Source: Paraphysomonas bandaiensis (Eukaryota; Chrysophyceae). From it: DNA of 64,000 nt. Position 1 is the first letter of the stretch, and each line of letters begins with the position of its first letter. Positions 46,154 through 58,088 of the stretch are shown piece after piece. The DNA is taken from the NCBI GenBank assembly GCA_965644295.1, contig CBFFRP010000134.1, positions 186,001 through 250,000 of the forward strand, in the 5' to 3' direction. Under the pieces are notes generated by a model. That model was not told the origin of the DNA. It saw only the letters and a program-made list of their open reading frames with translations, and ran no database searches. Both the position numbers and the translations under genes were made by a program.

Positions 46154-47516
46154 ATGTTTACTCGTACACATAATATTAATTATCATACAAAATCTGTAAC
46201 AGCTCTGAAGTATTCATCTGATGGGTGTCTATTAGCATCTGCATGTGAGTGTTATTGCCATACAGTCCATACTATACTTAATATATATATATATAGCTGC
46301 GGATCAGACATGCGGTATATGTGATGTAAATAATGGCAAGAAGGTAGCAACACTTAATGGAAGGCATACAGAGGGTTTGAATGATGTCGAGTGGCTATCT
46401 AATCGCTATATAGCGACAGCTTCAGATGATAAGAATATCATTGTTTGGGATATTGAGAAAGTAAATTCTTTAGATATCTTAGTTTGTTTTTGACATTCTG
46501 TAGGGGGCGGCTATATCTACGTTATCAGGCCACCAGAACTTTGTGACTTCTCTTTCGAGTCATCCATCTCAGAGTTTGCTGTTGTCTGGGTCGGAAGATG
46601 AGACTATTCGTGTGTGGGACATAAGATCTACTGGTAGCTGTGTATGCACAGTTCCTGCTCACTCTGAGCCGGTGACCTCCGTGCAATTTCATCCATCTGG
46701 TATGTGTACCGGTACCAGATGTTAAGTACTTAGATTGTTTGTGTGCAGGCTGGGACATGCTCAGCTCCAGCTACGATGGACTTCTCAGAGTATGGGATGC
46801 GCGAAACGGTGCTTGCCGGAGAACAATACAGCACGAAAATCAGACCCCTATGTGCGTACATCATACTATAATTCGATTTTCTTTGGTCACATTGTATTAG
46901 TGCCCACGCGACGTACTCTCCCAACGGCCGCTACATCCTGACGAATGCCTTAGACAGTACTTTGCGACTAATTCGACCACTAGCAGGCGAGTCAGGACCG
47001 AAAGAAGGTCCCCGGGGTACTTATCGGTGTGCCGTTGGAAGAACCTCGGAGATGAAACGGTTCACTGGACATGTCAGTACTCGTTTCGCTTCTCCGTCGC
47101 TGTTCATACCAGGCTCTAATGGAACTCTGGATGAGAACGATAGAGAAGGACAGATAGCTTCAATAGAAGACAGCCAGGAGCCACAGAGTAAAAAGAAACA
47201 AAAAGGACGTAGTAATCTAGGAGATAGAGACCTAGTTGTAAGCGGTTCGGAAGACGGCGGGGTTAGTTGTGTATCGTAATACCGATTTCGTGTGACATAT
47301 ATGTACTTGTAGATATATATGTGGGACCTGAACACACAGAAGGTAGAGGCCGTTTTAGAAGAGCACCAGGGTAAGTTAAATCATACCTCCGTAAAGTTTT
47401 TCATGGTAAAATTAGGTCATATCCTTGCTTTGGATTATAATCCGGCTCAAAAAATGCTTGCATCTGGTGGTGGTGGACAAGATTTCAGCTTCAACATATG
47501 GGCCCACTATTCTTAG
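46154..47516 (+). CDS. WDR5/Swd3-like WD40 protein
   Basis: Seven-bladed WD40 propeller similar to WDR5, the COMPASS/MLL histone H3K4 methyltransferase core subunit. Exons: 46154 to about 46243 (MFTRTHNINYHTKSVTALKY), about 46297-46460 (ATASDDKNIIVWDIEK), about 46504-46700 (LLSGSEDETIRVWDIRSTG), 46749-46851 (LSSSYDGLLRVWDARNG), about 46899-47260 (ATYSPNGRYILTNALDSTL), about 47314-47370 (MWDLNTQKVEAVLEEHQG) and 47420-47516 (ILALDYNPAQKMLASGGGG). Order and motifs SSYDGL, SPNGRYIL and SGSEDG match WDR5. A hydrophilic insertion of about 60-70 residues, rich in Ser, Gly and Lys (SQEPQSKKKQKGRS), sits between the fifth and sixth blades. The penultimate blade's usual WD is replaced by LIRPL. The stop is TAG at 47514-47516. 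Confidence 0.82.
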
Positions 47517-48630
47517 TATATTTAACTTGTTCGTATGTGTTCGCGTATAAAAAGTGTGCTGGTGTGTTTACTGCAAGATTTTTTACTCTTCTAAATTATG
47601 GCTTTATACTTTATAGAGATACCTGTCAATGAATTTGTAAGAACTATTGTAGTGATCGAAATCTATTTTATTAGACTGTATTTTAGATCTACACAGTAGA
47701 AATCACCGCTTTACTCAGCTACTAGTACATTTATAGTATAACTAGTACTGTAGCGAGAAGCGATAAATATAAATACAACGAGCCTATAGTGAAGGTATTA
47801 CGGCTACGACAGCTAAATTGTAATATTGTCGTAGTCATTTTTTTGAGTTCATAGAGGCCTGAGATTAATATTTACAAATACAAAAAATAACCTAAAGGTG
47901 TCTATGAAGTCTATATCTGTTAAAGTAAATACTAAATAAAGATTGAATATACCCCTAAAATTTAGAGGAAGTTAGCGCTATGTCAGCATTCAGTATTCTA
48001 ATATAGAAACGTTTATTATAAATCTACATCTAGTTAATAGATATCCCAAATATATGATGTGCTATACATAGCAACCACATAGTCGTCTTGTGTAATAGGT
48101 CTATTATAAATCCCTAGAAAGCCTCATTCACAAAAGTTGGTATGTGGACTCCCTCGCATGGAGCTATGCTTACAAAACTTTCCTCTGCAGATAATCGCGG
48201 GCACTATTACACAAAATTACGACATCGAAACGTGAGCACTTCTCATCATTGAATACAAAATAACGTTGAACAATAACACAGTAGATGTTTTTCGAGTTAT
48301 TTTCCCAGACCTTATTGTTTCCAGACGATCCATATCCGACTGTCATGGGCTGAAGTCCGTAGTAGGAGCGTAGCCTTGTATCAATATCTTGCTTGGACTG
48401 ATATTGTCAATACAATATATTATTCAAACCACTCTAGTTATGGAATAATGAGTTCATAGCAGTAAAGCTATACCAACGCAACATTCAGCAATTATAAATA
48501 AAGGGGATAGAAGAAAGGAAACATATGCATGAGGACTCCACTGTCTAACAAGTGAATCTGCAGACCCATGCGGTCTCAACACACAATATTCGTGACTATA
48601 AAAAGTTTCCCTTCTTAAAAGTCATGAAAC
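47517..48630. other. long intergenic, nothing recognised
   Basis: AT-rich. No conserved coding sequence or sizeable repeat was identified. Confidence 0.45.
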
Positions 48631-48634
48631 TTTT

Positions 48635-48715
48635 GTTTATAACTGTTCGAGGTGCTGGGACAACACCCGCCATTGTCCCCCTCGCTAGCTATACATAGTC
48701 ATTGTCCTGTCATGC
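48635..48715 (+). pseudogene. decayed SWIM zinc-finger fragment
   Basis: Reads VYNCSRCWDNTRHCPPR then a stop. It aligns at DNA level with the SWIM exon at 29955-30015 (CTGGGACAA, CCCCC.CTCGCTAGC). Only about 80 bp are recognisable. Confidence 0.5.
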
Positions 48716-48719
48716 TCCA

Positions 48720-49478
48720 ACATGACCACATGGAATTAAGGTGATGTTTCATCTACTATCAATGCATCTCTACTCTCTATCATGCCTGAATAGTCGATAA
48801 TGGACACTATATATTACCACTTAAAGATATTCTTGATGATATTAACGTAAATTCCTATATGTTATTTCATGCGCTGCTGTGTTTTTTTTGAAGACAGAGC
48901 AGACCTGGTCGGTAATAATGACCGCTCAGGGTCTCAGGTCTTGCGGTTATATATAGAAATCATCGGATAAGCTCGAAATTTACCCTAAAATTGTGTGTTT
49001 TAGGGGTAATTTTTTCCATTATTACCCAGAATTAATAATATACCAGAGTGTTTGCGATATCAAATATAGTACTTTTGTATTTTTGGATGAATGAACCTAA
49101 AAAAAAACATGATAATACAAGGGGTGGTCGTCTATATCGATTTCATCAATATTTAATTTTCATTGAAAAGTCATTGTTTTTCAGTGAAAAGTGAAAAAAG
49201 TGACTTTTTAATGAAATAAAGGATGACTTTTCAATGATAAACACCCCCAGAGAAATAAAAGCCTCAGAGAGGTGTATGTACAGTATGTACAAGATGAGTA
49301 TGATGTTTGGCTGATGCAGAATTGATAATGAAGTGCTTAATGTGTATCTTGTAGAGTCATTCACTTCACTCATACAATCAGAATATATTTAGATACATAC
49401 ACACACATCTATCTGCATATACATATACACTCATACACACACATCTATCTGCATATACATATACACACTCATATCATA
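48720..49478. other. intergenic with small inverted repeats
   Basis: Hairpin-prone AAATTTACCCTAAAAT / TTTTAGGGGTAATTTT at about 48976-49015. Perfect arms CATTGAAAAGTCAT / ATGACTTTTCAATG at about 49160 and 49222. A ~44-bp direct repeat (ACACACATCTATCTGCATAT) lies at about 49401 and 49437, just before the glycosyltransferase start. Confidence 0.5.
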
Positions 49479-52400
49479 ATGAACGCTGTGATATTATCCC
49501 TCACAGTCATACATGCCACTAGAATGCTGAATTCCTTAACATCCATACCAATCCACAATATCCTACATCCTAATTTACATATCTACTCCACTATAGGGTC
49601 TGCATACAGTGTATGTAGCTGTATGGACTGGACTATCATACATACTGAACAAGACACGCTATGTTCGATATGTACAACAAATCACACAATGTTTACAAAT
49701 AAAAAGATTGAATTATTAATAAATAAAAGAAATCAAACCATCATAATTCCATATATAAAGAATAATATGATGAAACAGATGTGTATTGGTAGCATTAATG
49801 ATAGCACTGTATTAACTATAGGAGATCATGCATCTACTTCTCATATATGTTCACCAACAATTAATATTATGCGGCCTGTTATCTTTGATGTATACTTACT
49901 ATCTGATTGGTATACTATTGGATTGATAATGAACGAAACCTCAACACATTCATCTCGTTGGCCCTCTATATGCTCCAGTTTAGAGATTGCATTGTCACCT
50001 AATAGTTTAGGTAATAGCGAGAATATTTTTGTGACAATAACTGGAAATGATCGGAAGGTATCGTCATTGCCCTATTGGTTGAACCTGTGTGGTTTACAGG
50101 GATTGCCAGTGACGGTTTATCAACGAAACAGGCGATATATTGAATCGTATGGCTACTGCACTGTCCAGCGGGTGGAGAATCTAAATCAAGAGAGTATCGA
50201 ATCTCCAGCGTCATTGTTGTGTCTGGAAGATGTTATGCGGTTGTTATTACCATACCCCTTGCAGGAATCTAAAATGATATATGCTTCTGCACTTGGTATT
50301 GATGTAATATCTGGGAAAACAAACGTTAGCAGTTCATTGTTCATCGCGGAGTTGGGTGGTGTCCTAAAAACACTTCAAGATATTCAGACAACGGGTGGTG
50401 TAATAGAGGTCCGGTCAATGTGGAGATCACTTGTTGAAGAATTATTGATTCTGGATGAAGATGTATCTGTTATTCGGGAACTAACAACTGCTGTCGTAAG
50501 CGCGGAGAGTTCTGAACAATGGGAGGAGTCATTTTCGAACTTAGTTGTAGCATGGGGTGAATTATTTGGAGTAGGAGACACATCTACAACTAGCGAAACC
50601 AGACATCTACGCAATAGGTACAGGCTACTGGAAGGAATGCATATTCTGTCGAATAAGTATTTCCTTGAAGCGTGTTCAGGGCGTATTGAATTCTATCTTT
50701 GTTTGAGTGGTGAGGCCAGGAGGCAGATTGGAAATTTGATTGCTTCGTATGGACAATTTATACATGACTCGGTGCCTCTCGGTAAGCATCTAGCGCTAGC
50801 TCTGACAGCACTGGGAAGTTCTATTCAGAACTCCTTTGCTCCACGGAAACAATGCTTGTCCAGGGACCACTTTAAGCCTACGTCACCACCCCTCCACCGG
50901 TTTCTCTCGTTTTCAACAATCCATGTAATGATATATATCTCCACTGCCGACCATGGAGAAGTAGTTAACCACCTTCAACATTGGAGAGTCTCATGTCCTA
51001 GCTGTGCGATTGTGACACTGTATTCGATTACCACTCTAGATGGTATAGAATCGGGCCGCGAAGGGGAACATATGCGGGAAGTTGTACTTCACCTGGAGGA
51101 TTATTTGCGTCACGTGGCAGTGGAACCTGACATTGTTGTTGTGCTTTTGGGCTTGGAGAGTGTGAAAGCCTTCAGGACTCCTGGAGGCACGGGGATTATA
51201 CCAGAAGTAGTTATTGGCGAGGATAATAATTTTCGACTCCACTCTCCTCTTCTTGTTGCCGCTTCTTGTGCGATTCCTCCCTCTGTGGACAGTGAATGTC
51301 TATGCACTCTAGATGTTCGTGCCTTGGCGGCCACTGTCCCGGAAATGTGGAATGTGCTTGAAGCTATATCGATAAACCCATTGTCGAGCTATACTAGCGA
51401 TGCTATTAGACATGCGTTAGAAGAATATATTATATTGAATTCAGATAGCGTTCTTTTGGACGGTGATGGCACCTTTTTTGACTTTAATATCATGACCCAA
51501 GATTCAGCAGTAGATATTTCGTCGAGATACGAAGATTATACAGTTCAACTCAAGCAGGTGGAGGAGGATATTGTAGGTATATTAAACAGTTCGGACACGT
51601 GGATGGTGGGTAAATTTATGCTAGTTTGATATTTGTAACTCTTTCAGCAGAGCCTGTTTAAGGATAGAATATTAGATGGATTTCTTAAAGGCAATTATAT
51701 GGTTGCCTTGTATCTGGCACAATTTGTGTTTTTGTTCGCGCCACAAAGTGTCTTGTATTCAACGATAAATATCATTCACCAGGTGCGCAAGCTCTGATTT
51801 CTTGAATGAATTGTAGTCATTCAAATTAATAGATACCACGTACTCTTAAGTTTGTTTCTGACTTGACATCTGTGGAGGAGAAGCTGGCTGCAATCGAGTA
51901 CTTGGAAAGCGCTAGTGTTAGCATTCTTGACATCAATCCTTATGGTATACGCGTCTCTCACCCTGAAAAGTTCGCTTTGATGTTTAAGACAGATCTTGAG
52001 TGTTGCGGCGATGACCTCGTGCTAGCTAAAGAGCATATTATACATATGAGATTGAGTATGCTAAGGGCGATAGAAGGTTTTTATCTGGATTTAGGTAAAA
52101 TATGTAAGCTTGAAATTCGGCATCTATAACTTTGGAGAAGGAAACTGGAATACGGTTGTAGATAGATATAAAGATCGCATGCCTCCTCCCACCTACGATG
52201 AGGTACGTATGGCAAGGAAGGAATGGTATTCCCAGCGCCAATCTCTAACGAGATTACCGAATGGCGAAATCAAGACGCACTATTTCACTTATGCCAATGA
52301 ACATAGAGATGGCCTCGTAAGCCTTGTGCGTAGTGCATTATTTAGCGATATAGAAGTGCAGGTATGTGGACCGCAATATTGCTTATATGCTGTAATTATG

Positions 52401-53275
52401 ATGTGCAGATTGTGGGTATGGGTGAGAAATGGAGTGGTTTCTGGCAGAAATTCAGAGGGTATTGGAATGCAATTGATGATTCAGATATTATAGATGATGA
52501 CGTTATTGTACTGATTGACGCATATGATGTGCTATTGTTTCCACAAGCGAAGCGTATAGGGGAGGTAAGTTGTGTATGAGTGAAATCATTACAGCATATG
52601 AGTACTACACAGGTTCTTGAGGTATCCCAAACCGCTATTGTAAGTTGTGTTGAAAACGGTGTCCATATCGACAAAGCAAGTGCGTTGAATTATTCTTCAT
52701 ATTAGCAATGAAATTTATTCTATAAATTCACGATGTAGGTGCCTGGTACTACAGTCGAGGTGGTACTACAGAAAATATTTTCAACGCAAAGTTTATAAAC
52801 AGCGGGTGCATAGCAGGAAGAGCGGGCCAGGTAATAAGTTGTTTACGGATATATTTGTTGTATCTAACATATTTCTGCAGATAAAGCAGTTTCTTCTAGA
52901 CGCTCTGGATCGCATGAGTTTTGATCCGGACGATCAGACAGCAACTATGTCATATTCATTTCGAAATCCCCATGTTCTTTCGCTGGATATGGAGCAAAAC
53001 ATGTTCTTGTGTGCATATAAAGAATCGCCCAAGTCGTTTGCAGTCCGAGCCGAAAGTTGTAATTTAGAATTTAATGGTAACTATACAAGTGCAGGCATTG
53101 TACATATGAATGGTGCCACTTACAAGATAATGTCGGAGAGGTACTAAGCTACTATCTGTATTTTATGTCCGCTGCTAATTACTTCTTGCTTTGCTTCAGA
53201 CTGCTTTCTGCTTTGGAATTATGTATGTCAGGACAAGGCCGTGAAAACTATCAGACCATGGAAGCAGCACAATGA
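49479..53275 (+). CDS. large PLOD-like glycosyltransferase, probable ER/secretory protein
   Basis: The start ATG at 49479 gives a hydrophobic N-terminus (MNAVILSLTVIHATRML) compatible with a signal peptide. About nine exons: a 2.1-kb first exon (to about 51603), about 51650-51780, about 51832-52020, about 52098-52361, about 52409-52563, about 52612-52680, about 52740-52830, about 52880-53140, and a last exon ending TGA at 53273-53275. The C-terminal third resembles the glycosyltransferase domain of lysyl hydroxylase/procollagen glycosyltransferases: KFGIYNFGEGNW, VGMGEKWSGFWQKF, VIVLIDAYDVLLF (metal-binding D.YD), AKFINSGCIAG. The end of the first exon looks like a second, degenerate copy of that fold (VVVLLGLESVKAF; VLLDGDGTFFDFNIM) lacking the D.YD motif. 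No dioxygenase domain follows. Total is about 1150 residues. Substrate unknown; UGGT was considered but its signatures are absent. Confidence 0.65.
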
Positions 53276-54082
53276 AGCTATTTTTCATAGTAATATCTAT
53301 ACTCGGTCTATTTTAGCTGTGCTACAAGGATAATGGATATTGCTATGTGACGGGAGATTGCTATTGCATATAATGCATATAGATAGTGTGTTACTTTTGT
53401 GTTATTTTACTGTGGTAAATTTTCTTTGAATATGGCAATGTGTTATTGCTATCGATAGAATGTATTAAATGTAACTATAATTTGATCTTATAATATTAAC
53501 ATGCGCTGATCTTATGTGAATACACAAATTTTATGTGCAGTGTGGAATAAAATTAATTTGCCATGAAGTAGATGTTGTCATTATATGTATTGTAGTACAA
53601 AAAACTATTAAGATTTCTTTACTTCTGTAGGCACTTTCGTGAGTAGATAACAATATTGGTTGTAGGTGTTCTGATTGGAGTTACTTGTAACTGCACACCG
53701 ACTTACTCTGTACTATGTGCAGTTTTCATTCTACATATGCGCAATACTTTTAGAACCATTTAATTTAACAGAAAACTATGAGAGCTACCGTTGTTTCTGA
53801 TATTAAAGTTAAATTAGGAAATTTTATAGTTATTTTGTTATTTTAGTATACTATAATGTATAATATACCCTCAACAAAGTCGGATTCGCACCTTTTCGTG
53901 GTGTTATGGGGAATAAAAACCGGAGATATTTCGCCGGGAGACTAACGTGAGCCGCATAATATATAGTCAGCAAATATTGTTCTGCCCACTCCTTGCCAAA
54001 CGGCTTCTGTGGTGGTACAAGGGACACTAATTAGTGTCAAGTTGTGTAGACGTCATTGGGCCTTAAGTCGATGTGATGATGA
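53276..54082. other. intergenic, nothing recognised
   Basis: AT-rich 3' flank of the glycosyltransferase gene up to the MULE target duplication. Confidence 0.45.
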
Positions 54083-54091
54083 CCAAAGCTG

Positions 54092-56651
54092 ATAAGGTTT
54101 TTTTGCGGCCCGCCAGGGCCCTCGGCCCTCGCGGGCCCGCGGCCCCCCGCGGGCCCTCTAAAATTAATTTTTTTCAGTTTTTGCCTCCTGAAGATTTTGA
54201 TTTGTTATATTATTTCAGTTATTGTCTTTTAAAGATTTCGAGTTTTGAAAAAACTAATGTGATTAGTTTTTAATTTCGACTTTTTGAAAACTTAATACAA
54301 ATTCATTAATAATTTTGTCATCAAGCAGGCGATTAATAATGCATGATTCTAATTCAGAAGAATCAGGGAGAAAAGATAGTTGTAATAGCGATGATCTCCC
54401 TACAACTTTTCAGTGGGAAGGTTTCAGATACACTATCAAGCAGAGGAAGAGGCTTCAAGATGGTTCGGTATAATATATTCTCTATCAGTAAGCCACTGAT
54501 CCATATATTTAGGAAATTTGAAGGGTTATTATCGGTGCTCAAAACACCGGAAAGGAAGAACATGTGGCTGTCCAGCTAAATTGACAATTCTTGTTCACGA
54601 GCAAGCAGAAGAATCTGATGAAAAACTGATAATTTCAAAGGGGAAAGAGGAGCACAAATGTGGTGCCGCCATCTTTATATTGCCTTCAGATTCACCAACA
54701 TCTGATGATAATTCCAAGGAGAGGTCGTCGTTTTGTAAAGGTGTATATGACGCAAGTGGTGAAATGAAACAACTTTGTGAAGCAATGGCGTTGAAAGATG
54801 TTTCGAAGTCCTCCATTGCGATTGCAAATGAAGTTGCGGAAACAACGCGAGCGAAATATAAGCAGCTCGGTGAGAAAATTGATATTTTTTTGTTTTTGCT
54901 GTTTTCACTTCATTTTCTTTTGCTTATTTCGGTAGGAATGCCATATAGATATCTCGAAACGTCGAAACTCAAAGCTTTGGTGTATCAGTGTAGACGTTTA
55001 GAGTTCAATGATTGGGAAGGAATTATATCGTCGTATCCGCTTGTGAACTGTGCTGATGACGACGAGAGACTATTTTTACAGTTCAATACTTCAATCAATG
55101 TTAGCAATCAGATGCAGAAGATAATTGGCTTTGCACATCCTGATTTAATCAATATTGTAAAGGGTGGTCCGGTCCATCTGTTTATAGACTGTACTTTTAA
55201 ATGTGTGCCAAAGGGATTTTCTCAGTGTCTAGTAATTATGATATATGACTACGCCTCGTCCCTATACATTCCTGTATTTTATATATTGCTGCAATCGAAG
55301 TTTGAAGAAGTGTATTCCATGGCTCTTTATTTGAGTAAGGCCTCAACAGATTTCATGATGGAGATCATCAATGGCTCAGTGGATTTCGAGAAGGGTCTGA
55401 TGAATGCTATCAAACGGAACTTTGAGGGCAAGCCTGTAACTGGATGCGCGTTTCACTGGAAGCAAGCAATCCGTAGGAAATTGTTCAGCCTGGGTATTCC
55501 CGATGAGGTGATTACGCCATTGATGAATAAAACTGGTCTCATCAACATTCTATTAACAATTCCTATTGAAGATATTGAGCCTAAAGGGATACCATATGTG
55601 CGCCAACATTTTGACGAAGGTGTTCACCGAGCCAAGTTTGACATATTCTGGAAATACTTCGTGAAGACCTGGATGCTCTCGTACGATCCTAATGATTGGA
55701 ATGTGCATGGCATTGTAACAGACGAGTCATCAACATCCCGCTTGATTAATAGAACCAACAATCCACTGGAAAGGTTTAACAGAAAGCTGAACGAGGCTTT
55801 TCCCACTGCGCATCCTTCCGTGGTGTTATATGTGAGTACTATTCGGAAGCTAAGTCAAGAATACGTCGAACTTCGAAACAAAATTCTCAGGGGTCATGCA
55901 TCCCGGCCGAAACATCTGCCATTCCAGCAATTCACATTGCCAGAGGACTACGCTGCATTTGAAATGGACAGGTCAGTCCAAAGGACTAAGTTTGCGCAGC
56001 TCAACCAATACAAGTTTTTGATTGGGAAGAGCCACTATGATCCTGAGGATGGGTGCATGTACGAGGTGGTGAGAGTTGGATTTTACGAGGGGTCCATCGT
56101 TGGCTATCGCGAGCAGTGCCGACTGCAGAATGGATATGTTGTCGATGTACCCACTGATGATTGTATTTCAATTGAGGAGATAGTGAAATACACTGGATGT
56201 GGCAAGGAGTCTACAGTGACAGCCGAAGACTGTGCTTTCACCGAGGAGATTGAGACATGCTGTGTTGCCGCCGGCAGGGCTCAGACCGGCGCCAAACGCC
56301 GGAATAGGGCCGGTGGGGCCGGCCCCGGCGTTGTTTAGGGGCGGGGGCCTGGGGGCAGTGGACGCCGGCTCGTAGAGTCGAAGCGTGGGGAGCCCCCAGC
56401 TCCGAAAAATGTTTTGGTATAAAGTTGCTCTTGCTTAAGATATTAATAACTCTTGCTAAATTTGACCCTTTGCTTTGTGCGTAATACTGCCCTTTGCTTT
56501 GTGCGTTATTGTTGCTTGTGGTTGTAGTGTGTGTTGTGTGTGTTTTTAATTAAGAATTATTGTTATTATTGTTAGTTGTAGTAGAGGGCCAAATGCGGGC
56601 CGAGGGCCCTAGCGGGCCGAGGGCCAAAAAGGGCCAAAATTAAATTTTTCC
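54092..56651 (+). mobile_element. MULE (Mutator-like) transposon, 2560 bp
   Basis: Flanked by a perfect 9-bp target duplication CCAAAGCTG (54083-54091 and 56652-56660), the usual length for Mutator elements. Both ends carry very GC-rich blocks made of GGGCC/CGGCC words (54105-54167 and 56585-56637) that are mutually inverted in part (GCCAGGGCCCTCGGCC against GCTAGGGCCCTCGGCC), followed inward by AAAATTAATTTTT-like sequence. Encodes one MULE transposase. Confidence 0.85.
54339..56338 (+). CDS. MULE transposase with N-terminal FLYWCH-like zinc finger
   Basis: Starts MHDSNSEESGRKDSCNSDDL. A 50-nt intron (54463-54512) joins RLQDG to NLKGYYRCSKHRKGRTCGCP, restoring a zinc-finger of FLYWCH/WRKY-like type (YYRCSKHRK..CPA). 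A second intron of about 66 nt is open in frame (about 54869-54935, reading as a false hydrophobic stretch FLFLLFSLHFLLLIS); removal gives KYKQLGMPYRYLETSK. The MULE catalytic core is visible: first D in VHLFIDCTFKCVPKGFSQ, second D near SVDFEKGLMNAI, CAFHWKQAIRRK (the C..H insertion) and E in TNNPLERFNRKLNEAF. The C-terminus is very GC-rich (GAKRRNRAGGAGPGVV). No internal stop, so potentially active. No SWIM finger at its C-terminus. Confidence 0.85.
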
Positions 56652-56660
56652 CCAAAGCTG

Positions 56661-56889
56661 CCAATGGTGAAACGGTCAAACCCTGGTAAAATTTTGAAAA
56701 TGTCAATTTAAGTTGAGTTTTTGATGCAGTAGGTGTGAAGAGAACGTGTTTTAAATGACATTTAATAAGTTTTATATTAGTTACAGATCAAAAACGTGAG
56801 AGTGTAACGGTTACACTATACATGATGATATATATATATGCGTACTATAGTATACAAAGTTCTGTTGACTAATTATTAAAAATACTTAA
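56661..56889. other. MULE right flank
   Basis: No gene recognised. Confidence 0.4.
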
Positions 56890-57065
56890 AAGCGATAATA
56901 AACAGAACTTCTGGCACATTCGCTAGTAATGATAGATGCAGAATCAACTCACCTATCTCTACCAACCACTCCTTAGTGGGTTTCTCAATATAACCTCACT
57001 TTTACTGGAAGGGATGTGAGGCTTACCCTGGTAGTTTTCATCTAGCTATTTATCTGGTGCAGATT
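56890..57065 (-). repeat. dispersed repeat, inverted copy of 28030-28200
   Basis: The reverse complement shares AACCCACTAA..GGAGTGG, GTTGATTCTGCATC and CCAGAAGTTC..TTATCGCTT with 28030-28200. Probable retroelement fragment. Confidence 0.6.
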
Positions 57066-57269
57066 CTTGACGCATATTGCTAATAATAAGACTTGTGTAG
57101 ACGACTTTGAGCCTTGACGAATTAAACAGGCATCCGGGAATAGGCGAAAACCTCATATGGGCATCCGAATTATTGGGTTGCCTGCTGAAAAGTCAAGCAT
57201 CCGGGCTGGTCACCTTAAGGACTCAAAAATCCTGAAGTTAGCAGATGTCTCAACATGCTTTCTCACGTT

Positions 57270-57440
57270 TGCATTAAGTGATAGAACGGAGGTGGATGTA
57301 CCTTGAAACTTTGGTGACGTACAAGCAGCCTTCGTAGCGCTAAATAGGAAAAGTATCTCCGGTACTTATCCCTCTTAACACCATGAAGAGGTGATGATCC
57401 GACTTTGTTGAGGGAGTGATAGAACATGTTATTGAACGTT
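57270..57440 (+). mobile_element. diverged LINE 3'-end fragment, copy 3
   Basis: Shares AGAACGGA.GTGG, ACCTTG, GACG.ACAAGCAGC and GTAGCG.TAAATAG with the 3' parts of the LINE copies at 18654-19864 and 30031-30434, but is clearly older. Target duplication not recognised. Confidence 0.55.
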
Positions 57441-58080
57441 GTCAAATTGACAAACTTCTCTAGTTACAATAACGTTTGGTATTGGCCTCATCAATATAAT
57501 ATAATATATATGATTCAAACCTAATCATATAAGACTATTGCATAGAGCTACGCATTATCACAGGTGAAACTGTATTTTATCCTCATCATCGGAAATTTAA
57601 CACTACGTTCCAGCTCGCCCTCTGCAATATCTTGCTGCATACCAAATTATATTAAATTAATTTATATAATGCTCATGAACCATCAGTTTCATTATGATAC
57701 TGAGAAAAGCATGCCAGGACATCTAGTATACAAAATAAGTGTTAGTAATAACCAATCACTTGCTATAAAACAGTCTAACTACATAATATATTGCGTGAAA
57801 TGGCAATGACCACAGTGACCACGCTATAAAAATCACGCGCGCAATTAATCTGGAGTCATCTGCAACACATATCAAACATGACAGCGTAGAGGTTTTGGTC
57901 ATTATGTGATCTTATTAACTACAGTATTAAAAATGTAATTTACGCATGTATTTAAGTACTGACTAATGATATACGGTATACTAATATATCGCAAATGTAT
58001 TATCTATATGTTGAGAGAAAACTGCAATAGTACCTGCAGGTTCAGTCAACGTACAGCATGACAAGTGAAAGCAGTGATCT
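57441..58080. other. intergenic, nothing recognised
   Basis: AT-rich; open frames here look random. Confidence 0.4.
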
Positions 58081-58088
58081 AACTCTAC

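Noticed and set aside
49479-51629. Identity as UGGT (glycoprotein glucosyltransferase)
   Set aside because: No UGGT thioredoxin-like or GT24 signatures were recognised; the C-terminal motifs fit PLOD-like glycosyltransferases better.
54869-54935. Hydrophobic stretch inside the MULE transposase considered as a membrane segment
   Set aside because: It is best read as a 66-nt intron with GT and AG ends and a pyrimidine-rich tract that happens to be open in frame.
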